From CAWDNM01 sp964521195 (lineage in GTDB: Bacteria; Actinomycetota; Coriobacteriia; Anaerosomatales; JAAXUF01), in assembly GCA_964521195.1 (NCBI GenBank), contig CAZFRE010000001.1, positions 496,001-560,000 of the forward strand: a DNA stretch of 64,000 nucleotides. The letters run 5' to 3'. The notes beneath the pieces are model-generated. The model made no database searches and was not told where the DNA came from. It worked only from the letters and a program-made list of their open reading frames with translations. This document shows positions 25,685 to 34,112 of this stretch, piece after piece. The translations under genes and the position numbers were made by a program. The number at the start of each line of letters is the position of its first letter. The stretch's first letter is position 1.

Positions 25685-26103
25685 TCTCCGTCACCGCCCT
25701 CGACGGCGCCGCTCTCGCTCCTGAAGAGGATCAGCGTCATGTCGTCCCGCCACGGGCTCGCGTTCTCGTATTCGCCCGTGTGGCGAATACCGTTGGACGG
25801 GCAGTTCTCGACGCAGATGCCGCAGTACATGCACAGCCCAAGGTCGATCTCGAACCGCGTGATCGAGCGTCCCGGAGCGTCGTGCCGCTTCTCGGTCTCC
25901 ATGGTGATCGCGGCGTTCGGGCACGACTTCGCGCACAACATGCAGGCCTTGCACAGTGGCGTGCCGTCCTCGCCGAGCGGTAGCCCGAACGAGGTACGGC
26001 TGCGCTCCGGCAGCACGCGCTTGACCTTGGGGTATTGCACCGTCACGGAACCATCGAGCAGCAGGCGCAGCGTCGTCATCATGCCCTTCGCCATTCCGAT
26101 CAC
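25681..26103 (-). CDS. nuoI: NADH-quinone oxidoreductase subunit I (operon 2)
   Basis: This 140-residue ferredoxin-like subunit has two [4Fe-4S] motifs: Cys51-54-57-61 (CKACMLCAKSCP) and Cys91-94-97-101 (CMYCGICVENCP). The GTG at 26103 overlaps the nuoH stop (GTGA). The longer reading frame to 26289 adds 62 Arg-rich residues that are a shadow of nuoH. The C terminus (YENASPWRDDMTLIL) matches the usual NuoI tail better than that of operon 1. Confidence 0.94.
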   Translation of the reverse strand: MIGMAKGMMTTLRLLLDGSVTVQYPKVKRVLPERSRTSFGLPLGEDGTPLCKACMLCAKSCPNAAITMETEKRHDAPGRSITRFEIDLGLCMYCGICVENCPSNGIRHTGEYENASPWRDDMTLILFRSESGAVEGGDGE

Positions 26104-27167
26104 GCTGTCACCTCCGCCTGCGCCGCGGCCCGCAGCTTGTCGCCCGCGGTGCTGCCGATGCGCGCGACCAGCCACACGAACAGCGAGACCGCGGCGAGTT
26201 CGAGCACGGCGAGCACCACGAGGTTCGTGACGATGCCGATCGCCGCGAGCATGAGGTTGATGAGAGCGGCGGGCACGAGCAGCTTCCAACCGAACGTCAT
26301 CAGCTGGTCCACACGGAACCGCGGGAAGGTCGCGCGTACCCAGATGATCAGGAACACGACGAGATACGTCTTGCTAAGCAGCCAGACCATGTCCGGCAGG
26401 GCCGGCCCGTTCCAGCCGCCCAGGAACAGCAGCGTCGTGAGCAGGGACACGGTGAACACATTCATGTACTCGGCGACGAAGAACAGCGCGAAGCGCATGC
26501 TCGAGTACTCGATGTTGAAGCCCGCTACGAGCTCCGATTCGGCTTCGGGGATGTCGAACGGTGTGCGGTTCACCTCGGCGAGGATGCCGATGAAGAACAG
26601 CAAGAACGCGAGTGGCTGCGTGACGATGTTCCAGACGCCCGCCTGTGCGTCGACGATGGCCGAGAGCTTCATCGAGCCGGCCACCATCACGACGCCCACC
26701 GTCGAGAGGATCATCGGGATCTCGTAGCTGATCTGCTGCGCCGCCGCGCGAAACCCGCCGATGAGGGCGTACTTGTTCGCCGAGGACCATCCGGCGATGA
26801 GCACTCCCACCGGCGGCAGGGCCGCGATCGCGAACACGAAGAAGATGCCGACATCGAAGCTCATCCCCGCGAACCGTTCGACCCACGGCATCGCCGCGTA
26901 CACGAGGATCGCGGGCACGAATGCGATCGCCGGAGCGATGAGGAAGAGCACCCGATCCGCTCCGGCGGGCACGAGGTCCTCCTTGCCCAGCAGCTTGATC
27001 GCATCGGCGATGGGTTGGACGACGCCGTGGAACCCCGTGCGCATCGGGCCCATGCGACCTTGCATGTGCCCGAGCCATTTGCGCTCACACCACATCACGA
27101 CGACGGTGTTGACGAGCACGATCACCGCGAGCACGACGACGCCGATGAGCACCTTGAGCGCGGTCAT
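26100..27167 (-). CDS. nuoH: NADH-quinone oxidoreductase subunit H (operon 2)
   Basis: This 355-residue protein has an intact first-helix box CERKWLGHMQGRMGP (E28-R29-K30). PFDIPEAESELVAGFNIEYSSM and FVAEYMNVF are canonical E-channel segments. The ATG at 27167 overlaps the nuoCD stop (ATGA). It is longer at the C terminus than operon 1 NuoH, ending in an extra helix and a charged tail. Confidence 0.94.
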   Translation of the reverse strand: MTALKVLIGVVVLAVIVLVNTVVVMWCERKWLGHMQGRMGPMRTGFHGVVQPIADAIKLLGKEDLVPAGADRVLFLIAPAIAFVPAILVYAAMPWVERFAGMSFDVGIFFVFAIAALPPVGVLIAGWSSANKYALIGGFRAAAQQISYEIPMILSTVGVVMVAGSMKLSAIVDAQAGVWNIVTQPLAFLLFFIGILAEVNRTPFDIPEAESELVAGFNIEYSSMRFALFFVAEYMNVFTVSLLTTLLFLGGWNGPALPDMVWLLSKTYLVVFLIIWVRATFPRFRVDQLMTFGWKLLVPAALINLMLAAIGIVTNLVVLAVLELAAVSLFVWLVARIGSTAGDKLRAAAQAEVTA

Positions 27168-28867
27168 CGGTCGATCTCCCCCATCACGACGTCGACCGAC
27201 CCGAGGGCGGGGATGACGTCGCCGACGCGCAGGCCCTTGAGCAGCGCCGGCGCGACATGCAGGTTCGAGAAGGCCCCCGAGCGGACCTTGAGCCGCCACG
27301 GCTGGGCCGTGCCGTCGCTCACGACGAACATGCCGAGCTCACCTCGCGGGCTCTCGACTTCGCGGTAGGCGATGCCCGCGGGCGGCCTGATCGAGCGTGG
27401 CGCCTCAGCCGAGACATGCGCGCCCTCAGGCAGGCCTTCGAGCGCCTCGAGGGCTATGCGACCGGACTCGCGCATCTCGGCGATTCGGACGGCGTACCGG
27501 TCGAAGGTGTCGCCGGCTTCGCCGAGCGCGACGTTGACGGGGATGCGGTCGTAGGCCGCGTATGGGGCGTCTCGGCGAAGGTCGTGGTCCCAGCCTGACG
27601 CGCGGGCCAGCGGGCCGGTCACACCGTACGCCTCGATATCGCGCCGGGTGAGGAACCCGATTCCTCGCATCCTGATGCGGAAGATCTCGTTGTCCGTGAG
27701 CAGCGATTCGCAGCGGTCCATATGCCGGTCCCAGTCCTTGAGGAATGCGACCATCTCCGCCGCGGCCTCAGGCTGGATGTCGTCCTTCACGCCGCCTGGG
27801 CGGAAGTAGTTGAACATCATCCGCGCGCCGGTCACGGTCTCGAAGAAGTCGAGGATCACCTCGCGGTCCATGAACGCCGGGAAGAACGGCGTGAGCGCAC
27901 CGGTGTCGAAACCGGCAGCCGTGAACCAGGTGTGGTGGCTCGTGATGCGCACGAGCTCTGACATGATCACGCGCAGGTAGTCGGCCTTGGGTGTCGACTC
28001 GAGGCCGAGCAGTTCCTCGAGCGCGAGCATGTACGCGAGCTCCTGGTGGAACCCTGCGACGTAGTCGCACCTGTCGAGCAGCGGCGTGCACGCCTTGTAG
28101 GTGTTCTTCTCACACAGCTTCTCGATGCAGCGGTGCAGGAATCCGTGGGTAGGCTCGGCTGCGATGACGGTCTCGCCCTCGAGCGCGAGGTACAGGTGGA
28201 GCACGCCGTGCGTGCTCGGGTGCTGCGGCCCCATGTTGAGCACGAGACGCTCGGAGTGGAGCAGCGGATCGCCCGGCTCGGCCACGGCGGCGAAGGGTTC
28301 GAACTCCGGCGGCAGGGACGGCCCCACGTGCTCGGTCTCGAGCTCGGGGAGCATGATGCCGTGATCGCTTGCGGCCGCGAGCACAGCCTCCCGGCCCACA
28401 CCGGACTGCGGCATCTCGAAGGACTTGCGCAGCGGGTGGCCCTCGAAGTCGTCGCGCAGCACGATGCGGGTGAGATTCGGATGCTCGTCGAAGACCACGC
28501 CGAACAGGTCGAAGACCTCACGCTCGTGCGGCCCGGCACCCGGCCACAGCGTGTAGAGGGATGGGGCCTGTAGTGAGTCATCATCGAGCCAGAACCTGAG
28601 CATTGCGAGGGTGAGGTCGTCTCGGCGCTTGAAGACGTAGTAGAGGCTCAAGCCCCGAGACGCGGCATCGCCTTCGACGGCTGTGATGAGGACGAGGTGG
28701 CGGTAGCCGTGCTCCTCCTTGAGTGCGCGCACCACGTCGACCAGTTGCTCGCGCGTCGTCGTGCCACACGGCACGCCGCCGGGGCCCAGCGGCTCGACGT
28801 GTGTCACCCCAGGCATGTGTGCGAGGATCTCGGCCGCCTGGTGGATGTCGGAGGTCGTGACGGTCAC
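27164..28867 (-). CDS. nuoCD: fused NADH-quinone oxidoreductase subunits C and D (operon 2)
   Basis: This 567-residue protein is a fusion. Residues about 1-160 are NuoC-like, with PHEREVFDLFGVVFDEHPNL and RIVLRDDFEGHPLRK. Residues about 190-567 are NuoD-like, with NMGPQHPSTHGVLHLYLALEGE, HRCIEKLCEKNTYKAC, DRCDYVAGFH and RMMFNYFRPGGV. The GTG at 28867 overlaps the nuoB stop (GTGA); longer extensions are nuoB shadow. Operon 1 keeps C and D as separate genes, so the two operons differ in architecture. Confidence 0.94.
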   Translation of the reverse strand: MTVTTSDIHQAAEILAHMPGVTHVEPLGPGGVPCGTTTREQLVDVVRALKEEHGYRHLVLITAVEGDAASRGLSLYYVFKRRDDLTLAMLRFWLDDDSLQAPSLYTLWPGAGPHEREVFDLFGVVFDEHPNLTRIVLRDDFEGHPLRKSFEMPQSGVGREAVLAAASDHGIMLPELETEHVGPSLPPEFEPFAAVAEPGDPLLHSERLVLNMGPQHPSTHGVLHLYLALEGETVIAAEPTHGFLHRCIEKLCEKNTYKACTPLLDRCDYVAGFHQELAYMLALEELLGLESTPKADYLRVIMSELVRITSHHTWFTAAGFDTGALTPFFPAFMDREVILDFFETVTGARMMFNYFRPGGVKDDIQPEAAAEMVAFLKDWDRHMDRCESLLTDNEIFRIRMRGIGFLTRRDIEAYGVTGPLARASGWDHDLRRDAPYAAYDRIPVNVALGEAGDTFDRYAVRIAEMRESGRIALEALEGLPEGAHVSAEAPRSIRPPAGIAYREVESPRGELGMFVVSDGTAQPWRLKVRSGAFSNLHVAPALLKGLRVGDVIPALGSVDVVMGEIDR

Positions 28868-29361
28868 GTGCGCGACTCCATCGCCCAGCGCTCGGCAGCC
28901 GACGGCTCGCCTGCCGCGTTGCGCTCCATGAGGGTGAGCAGACCGTCGAGCAGCGACTCCGGCCGTGGAGGACAGCCCGGGATGTAGACGTCGACCGGGA
29001 TGACGATGTCGACGCCGTTGACGACGTTGTAGCCGGAGGAGAAGGGGCCGCCGCCCACAGCGCACGAGCCCATCGCGATGACGTACTTCGGTGCGGACAT
29101 CTGCTCGTAGAGCAGCTTCATGCGCGGCACCATCTTCAGATTGATGGTGCCCGAGATGATCATGCAGTCCGCTTGGCGCGGGGAGTTCCGGAAGAAGATG
29201 CCGAGCCGGTCGAGATCGTAGCGCGCCGATCCACAGGTCATCATCTCGATGGCGCAGCACGCCGTGCCGAACGTGAGCGGCCACATGGAGTGACCGCGCG
29301 CCCACTCCATGACCTGCTGCAGGGGGGCGACGAGGATCCTGGTCTCCTGGTCTACCGCCAC
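28864..29361 (-). CDS. nuoB: NADH-quinone oxidoreductase subunit B (operon 2)
   Basis: This 165-residue protein has N2-cluster Cys at 35, 36 (TACCAIE), 100 (GSCAVGGG) and 130 (GCPPRPES). SPRQADCMIISGT is canonical. The GTG at 29361 lies within the nuoA end, overlapping by 10 bases, the same overlap length as in operon 1. Confidence 0.95.
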   Translation of the reverse strand: MAVDQETRILVAPLQQVMEWARGHSMWPLTFGTACCAIEMMTCGSARYDLDRLGIFFRNSPRQADCMIISGTINLKMVPRMKLLYEQMSAPKYVIAMGSCAVGGGPFSSGYNVVNGVDIVIPVDVYIPGCPPRPESLLDGLLTLMERNAAGEPSAAERWAMESRT

Positions 29362-29708
29362 TCAAGCACCCCCTTGCGCCACGCGTATGCGAGTCCGAGC
29401 GCGAGCACGCCCACGAAGACGCCCATCTCGATGAGCCCGAACAGCCCGAGTCTGCGCATGATGAGGGCCCACGGGAACAGGAACACCGCTTCGACATCGA
29501 AGATCACGAAGATCAGCGCGAACACGTAGTACGCGATCCTGAATCGGATCCACGACCTGCCGATCGGCTGCTCGCCGCACTCATACGTGCTCGACTTCGC
29601 AGGGCTCGGCTGGCGCGGCGCGAGCAGGCGGGGGAGCGATACGAGCAGGAACGCCAAGACGATGCCGACGAGAAGGAAACCCGTCAACACGAGAGTCGCC
29701 GTGCCCAT
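29352..29708 (-). CDS. nuoA: NADH-quinone oxidoreductase subunit A (operon 2)
   Basis: This 118-residue protein has three helices. The NuoA signature TYECGEQPIGRSW is followed by AYYVFALIFVIFDVEAVFLFPW. The ATG at 29708 is preceded by GGGAGGGGGTAGGG. It is the first gene of operon 2, transcribed away from the htrA-like gene across a 201-bp shared intergenic region. Confidence 0.95.
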   Translation of the reverse strand: MGTATLVLTGFLLVGIVLAFLLVSLPRLLAPRQPSPAKSSTYECGEQPIGRSWIRFRIAYYVFALIFVIFDVEAVFLFPWALIMRRLGLFGLIEMGVFVGVLALGLAYAWRKGVLEWR

Positions 29709-29909
29709 CCCTACCCCCTCCCGCCAAGGAAGTGCTCAAGCGAAGCGCCGGTTGTGCGCGATATACGACCAAAGTGGGGCGAATCCCTTGAATTCGGTCC
29801 TTATGTGGTTTGTGTGGACGGCCTCTATGCAGGTTAGAGCGGGTAGTATCCTTGCTCCTGGCTGGATTCGAGAGTGGTTCCACGCATCGCATGGAGGTGT
29901 CTCGCGCGC
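29709..29909. promoter_or_regulatory. divergent intergenic region between nuo operon 2 and the HtrA gene
   Basis: This 201-bp, relatively AT-rich gap must hold the promoters of both transcription units. On the plus strand a TAGTAT -10-like box at 29844-29849 lies 61 bases before the protease start. On the minus strand a TATATC-like box sits near 29770. No convincing -35 or operator palindrome was found for either. Confidence 0.35.
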
Positions 29910-31247
29910 ATGAGCGATCACGACGGCTACGACCCCGGACGGTTCGACCCGCAAGGCGAGCCGCGTATCCAACCGGAGTCCCTGCCCGATCAGCGCAACT
30001 ACCACCCCTCGTACTCCGGGCCGTCGGGCGATCAGCCGCTGCCCGTGTGCGACTACACCGGGGAGTCGGACGAGCCGTGCGAGGAGCCGGCGCAGGAGCG
30101 ACGGTGGTCCGGTGCGGCGGTTGTGGTGGCTGCAGCCGTGGGCGCGACCGTGGGTGGCGTGCTGGTCTCGGCTGGGCTCGTCTGGGCGCTGGGTCTGCTC
30201 CCGGGCATGCGCGGACCACTGGTGGCGCAGCCGCAGACCGTCACGGCGAAGAAGGTCACCATCCAGCCGACGGCGCAAGCGTCGGGCGTGGCCGAGGCCG
30301 TCGCCGAGAAGGTCGTGCCATCCGTCGTCAACATCACCATCCAGCAGCAGGGCGTGGACCCGTACACCGGTGCTGTCGCCTTCGTCGAGGCAGGCAACGG
30401 CTCCGGGGTCATCATCCGGCCTGACGGCTATGTCCTCACCAACTACCATGTCCTGGAAGGTGCAGACCGCGTGCTCGTGCGCGTGGGCGTCGAGGACAAG
30501 GAGGCGACCGTCGTCGGTGTGGACACCAGCACCGACCTCGCGGTCGTCAAGATCGAAGGCGATGGCTATCCCGCGATCGAGATCGGCACCTCGAAGAGCC
30601 TGCGGGTCGGACAGTTCGTGATGGCGGTCGGGAGCCCCTTCGGGCTCGAGAAGACGGTCACGAGTGGCATCGTCTCGGCGCTGCAGCGCTCAGAACAGGT
30701 CCAGCAGCAGTCCAATGACTTGACGACCTACACGAATCTCATCCAGACCGACGCCGCGATCAACCCGGGCAACTCCGGCGGGGCGCTCGTCGACGAGCAG
30801 GGCAAGCTTGTAGGCATCAACACGCTCATCCAGTCGCCCTCGGGAGGCGTCGGCGCGGCCCAGTCGGCCGGCATCGGCTTCGCCATACCGGTCGACTTCG
30901 CGACAAGTATCGCGAACCAGCTCATCACGAGCGGCAAGGCGAGCCACCCGTACCTCGGCGTGTCCACGCAGACGATCGACGAGTCGCTGGCCCAGCAGTA
31001 CAGCCTGCCGGTCAAGAGCGGCGCGCTGGTCGCATTCGTGCAGCCGGACAGCCCCGCGGAGGCCGCCGGCATCAAGCGCGGCGACATCATCACCAAGGTG
31101 GGCGAAACGCGGATCGCGACGGTCGCCGACATCTTCGCCGGGACGCGCCAGCACAAGATCGGGGAGACCATCACGGTCGAGGCGGTTCGCAACGAGCAGG
31201 TGCGCACGTTCGAAGTCACGCTCGGCTCCGACACCGCCGCCCGGTGA
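29910..31247 (+). CDS. HtrA/DegP-type trypsin-like serine protease with PDZ domain
   Basis: This 445-residue membrane-anchored protease has an acidic, proline-rich cytoplasmic N terminus (1-65), one membrane helix (about 68-95), a trypsin-like domain (about 125-330) and one PDZ domain (about 350-435). The catalytic triad is His180 (TNYHVLEG), Asp209 (DTSTDLAVVK) and Ser289 (NPGNSGGAL). The expected role is extracytoplasmic protein quality control. The ATG at 29910 has GGAGG about 10 bases upstream. Its stop overlaps the rlmH start (GTGA). Confidence 0.93.
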   Translation: MSDHDGYDPGRFDPQGEPRIQPESLPDQRNYHPSYSGPSGDQPLPVCDYTGESDEPCEEPAQERRWSGAAVVVAAAVGATVGGVLVSAGLVWALGLLPGMRGPLVAQPQTVTAKKVTIQPTAQASGVAEAVAEKVVPSVVNITIQQQGVDPYTGAVAFVEAGNGSGVIIRPDGYVLTNYHVLEGADRVLVRVGVEDKEATVVGVDTSTDLAVVKIEGDGYPAIEIGTSKSLRVGQFVMAVGSPFGLEKTVTSGIVSALQRSEQVQQQSNDLTTYTNLIQTDAAINPGNSGGALVDEQGKLVGINTLIQSPSGGVGAAQSAGIGFAIPVDFATSIANQLITSGKASHPYLGVSTQTIDESLAQQYSLPVKSGALVAFVQPDSPAEAAGIKRGDIITKVGETRIATVADIFAGTRQHKIGETITVEAVRNEQVRTFEVTLGSDTAAR

Positions 31248-31708
31248 AGATCCTCATCATCGCCGTCGGGCGGCTGAAGGAGCGTTTCTGGCGTGAAGCC
31301 GCCGAGGAGTACCTCAAGCGTCTGGGCCCGTACGCGTCGGTGAAGGTGGTCGAGATCGCCGACCGTGACTCGGGCCGTGATGAGTCACGTGCGCTCGCCG
31401 AGGAGGGCGCTGACATCCTGCGGGCGATCCCCGAAGGCGCTCACGTGGTCGCGCTCGAGATCGGCGGCTCGCAGCTCTCCAGCGAGGGGTTCTCGGCGAA
31501 GCTGGATTCACTCGCACTCACGGGCCGTAGCACGGTGGCGTTCGTGGTGGGCGGCTCGGTCGGTCTCGACGCCTCGGTGCTGTCGCGAGCCGACGAACGA
31601 CAGTCGTTCGGCCCGATGACGCTGCCGCACAACCTCGCGCGCGTGGTGCTGCTCGAGCAGGTCTACCGCGCGTTTCGCATCAGCCGAGGCGAGCCGTATC
31701 ACAAGTAG
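31244..31708 (+). CDS. rlmH: 23S rRNA (pseudouridine1915-N3)-methyltransferase
   Basis: This 154-residue SPOUT-class methyltransferase starts KILIIAVGRLKERFWREAAEEYLKR. It has the SAM-binding FVVGGSVGLD loop and the C-terminal MTLPHNLARVVLLEQVYRAF knot, ending with RGEPYHK. The length matches the family. The GTG at 31244 overlaps the protease stop by 4 bases. Confidence 0.96.
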   Translation: MKILIIAVGRLKERFWREAAEEYLKRLGPYASVKVVEIADRDSGRDESRALAEEGADILRAIPEGAHVVALEIGGSQLSSEGFSAKLDSLALTGRSTVAFVVGGSVGLDASVLSRADERQSFGPMTLPHNLARVVLLEQVYRAFRISRGEPYHK

Positions 31709-31823
31709 CTGCGGCGCCGTTGGGCTCCTGTCACCCCCGTGCCACCCCTGCGCCACCTTGGCGGTCCATGCTGGTGATGACGATCGACACGTCACACCGC
31801 CACCGACCGTTCGGGGGTTTCAC

Positions 31824-33113
31824 ATGTCCGGAAGACGACTGTTCGCGATCGTGCTCATCTACCTGCTCGCCGCCGGAGCGTGGCTGGTTCTGGCGGGTTC
31901 CGTGCAGATACGTACCGACTCGAGCGACGAGCGCCTCGGGGACGCGGTAGGCGGACTCTGGGGCGCACCGCAGCTGCAGGAGGCGCCGGTCTTCCGGTAC
32001 ACGCCCGCGACCGGGAGCAAGGAGCTCGCGGTCTCGAGCAGTGACATCGAGGCCGACATCGCGCTCGAGCAGCGGCGCAAGGGGCTGCTGTGGTACGCGA
32101 CCTACGTCGTCGATTTCAGCGCGACCTACGGAGTGACCAACCCGACCGAGCGTGCGATCGAGACGACGATGGCGTTCACGTTCCCGGATTCGTCGGGCAC
32201 GTACGATGGATTCACGGTCAAGGTGAACGGCAAGGAGGTCCCGGTCGAGTACCGAGAGGGCAGGGCGTACGCGAGCTTCTCGCTTCCGCCGCGCGCCTCC
32301 GCCAGCATCACCACGGGCTATCGGACCAACGGCATGGAGCGCTGGACGTACGTGCCGAGCCCCGGCGGTGCCGGAGTCGTCAAGGACTTCACCCTGGTCA
32401 CGAACACCGACTTCGAGGAGATCGACTACCCGTCTGACGGCGTCTCGCCGACCAGGGCCACGCCGAAGGGGGATGGCTGGGAGCTCGTCTGGCAGTACTC
32501 GAGTGTCGTCAGCGGCCGACCGATCGGGCTCGTCATGCCCACACCGCCCAATCCCGGTCCGCTGGTCGCCCGCATCACCGCGTTCGCTCCGGTCTCGCTG
32601 CTCTTCTTCTTCGCAGCGCTCATCCTGCTGACGGCCACGAGCGGGGTACGGCTCCACCCCGTGCACTACGGCTTCCTCGCTGCGGCATTCTTCGCGTTCG
32701 ACCTTCTGCTCGCCTACCTCGCCGACCAGATCGACATCAACGTCGCGTTCGTCATCGCGGCGACGACATCGGTCGCGCTCGTCGTCGGCTATCTGCTGAT
32801 CGTGGTGGGCCGCAACCGCGCGCTCTTCGAGATCGCCGTGAGCCAGTTCGTGTTCCTGGTGCTCTTCAGCTACAGCTTCTTCTTCTCCGGCATCACCGGG
32901 CTTGCGATCACCGTCGGCTCCGTGCTGACTCTCGCGTACTTCATGGCCAAGACCGCGCGAGTGGACTGGGAGACCGTATTCCCGAAGCGCGAGCCGGCCG
33001 CCGTCGTGCCACAGTGGGTTCCGCAGCCTCAACCGCCTCAGCCAGACCCCGCGAGGCCGGTTGAAGCCGAGTCGGTCCCGCAGGCGCCGCCCGCGCAGCC
33101 CCCGAGTTCATAG
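31824..33113 (+). CDS. CreD-like inner membrane protein
   Basis: This 429-residue protein has one N-terminal membrane helix, an extracytoplasmic beta-rich domain of about 240 residues (TMAFTFPDSSGTYDGFTVKVNG...), then about five or six clustered helices. The end of the last helices reads GSVLTLAYFMAKTARVDW, which matches the CreD/CET pattern (LA..M..TR..DW), and LAYLADQIDINVAFVIAA matches the usual LSEHIGF..AYLIAA. It ends in a Pro/Gln-rich tail. CreD is part of the CreBC regulon in enterics; no such sensor or regulator is present here. The ATG at 31824 has CGGGGG upstream. Confidence 0.65.
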   Translation: MSGRRLFAIVLIYLLAAGAWLVLAGSVQIRTDSSDERLGDAVGGLWGAPQLQEAPVFRYTPATGSKELAVSSSDIEADIALEQRRKGLLWYATYVVDFSATYGVTNPTERAIETTMAFTFPDSSGTYDGFTVKVNGKEVPVEYREGRAYASFSLPPRASASITTGYRTNGMERWTYVPSPGGAGVVKDFTLVTNTDFEEIDYPSDGVSPTRATPKGDGWELVWQYSSVVSGRPIGLVMPTPPNPGPLVARITAFAPVSLLFFFAALILLTATSGVRLHPVHYGFLAAAFFAFDLLLAYLADQIDINVAFVIAATTSVALVVGYLLIVVGRNRALFEIAVSQFVFLVLFSYSFFFSGITGLAITVGSVLTLAYFMAKTARVDWETVFPKREPAAVVPQWVPQPQPPQPDPARPVEAESVPQAPPAQPPSS

Positions 33114-33134
33114 CCTCACGCGCTCGCTTGCCGG

Positions 33135-33668
33135 CTACTCGCGCCACATCTCCGGATGCATGAGGGCGTCCGCGCACCGGATCTGGCCGTGCGCCTCGCC
33201 GAGCAACCCGGGCCGTGTCTCGAGCACCATCCACGCGTCAGCCACCGACGGGTCGATGGGGTAGGGCGCGGACAGTCCCAGCGGCGTCGCGGGGCGGAAG
33301 CCGATGCGCGGGTAGTAGGCCGGGTGCCCGAGCACGAACACGAGCCCGATGCCCAGCTTGGCGGCCTCGCGGATGCCGGCGTGCCCGAGCGCCTGTCCGA
33401 CGCCCGTGCCCTGGTACTCCGGGGCGACCGCAAGTGGAGCGAGGATCGTGGCCCGGATGTCGGCGGCACCCACTAGTGTCGCGTGGGTGAACAGCACGTG
33501 GCCTACGATCCGGCCGTCCTGCTCGGCGACGAGGTTGACGATGGGCTTGGCCGTGGGGTCGTCGAGCAACGCCGATACGAGATCGGCCTCTGCATCGCCC
33601 CCGAACGCTGAGCGCTCGACGGCGAGCAGGTCAGCGAGGTCGGCGTCGGATGCGTGGCGAACGGCCAT
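33135..33668 (-). CDS. GNAT family N-acetyltransferase (YhbS-like)
   Basis: This 177-residue protein has motif A PLAVAPEYQGTGVGQALGHA with the acetyl-CoA loop QGTGVG, followed by GLVFVLGHPAYYPRIGFRPA, typical of YhbS-like acetyltransferases. The ATG at 33668 is preceded by GAGAGGA; a start 13 codons upstream was rejected for lack of homology. It converges with the CreD-like gene (21-bp gap). The substrate is unknown. Confidence 0.88.
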   Translation of the reverse strand: MAVRHASDADLADLLAVERSAFGGDAEADLVSALLDDPTAKPIVNLVAEQDGRIVGHVLFTHATLVGAADIRATILAPLAVAPEYQGTGVGQALGHAGIREAAKLGIGLVFVLGHPAYYPRIGFRPATPLGLSAPYPIDPSVADAWMVLETRPGLLGEAHGQIRCADALMHPEMWRE

Positions 33669-33809
33669 GGGGGATCCTCTCGGCGCTACGTGGTGTGGCT
33701 GTCGCATGCAGTGCGAATCATACCCGAGTACGTATACAGGCGGCGGCCGTGCCTACCGATATGCAGCATGAGTCCCAAGTACATCCAATGCCGGATGAGG
33801 AGAACCACA

Positions 33810-34034
33810 ATGAGTGACTGTGAATGCCTGGCGACGTGCGCCTTCTTCAACGACAAGATGGGTGACATGCCGGCGATGGCCGACATGTACAAGCGCAACT
33901 ACTGCCAGGGCGACAGCACCAACTGCGCCCGCCACATGGTGTTCGAGCAGGTCGGACCTGGAACCGTGCCGATCAACCTCTTCCCGAACCAGCAGGAAGC
34001 CGCGCGTCAGCTGATCGCCGAGAAGGCCTACTAG
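33810..34034 (+). CDS. small Cys-rich protein of unknown function
   Basis: This 74-residue protein begins MSDCECLATCAFFNDKM, and a second Cys pair lies in YCQGDSTNCARHMV. Five Cys (4, 6, 10, 34, 41 approximately) suggest metal or Fe-S binding. The C-terminal half (GTVPINLFPNQQEAARQLI) looks like a short helix. A GAGGAGAA ribosome site precedes the ATG at 33810. I do not recognise the family with certainty. It lies alone upstream of argS. Confidence 0.75.
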   Translation: MSDCECLATCAFFNDKMGDMPAMADMYKRNYCQGDSTNCARHMVFEQVGPGTVPINLFPNQQEAARQLIAEKAY

Positions 34035-34041
34035 CGCGGTT

Positions 34042-34070
34042 TCGCTCGGGAACGGCCTTCGGGTATGCTT
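34042..34070 (+). promoter_or_regulatory. probable promoter of argS
   Basis: TTCGCT (34042-34047), 17-bp spacer, TATGCT (34065-34070). A start of transcription near 34077 would leave about 36 nt before the GTG at 34113, which supports that start over an in-frame ATG at 34065. Confidence 0.45.
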
Positions 34071-34112
34071 GGCAGTCACATCCGACTGCCGCGTGGAAGG
34101 CCACGAGCACCC

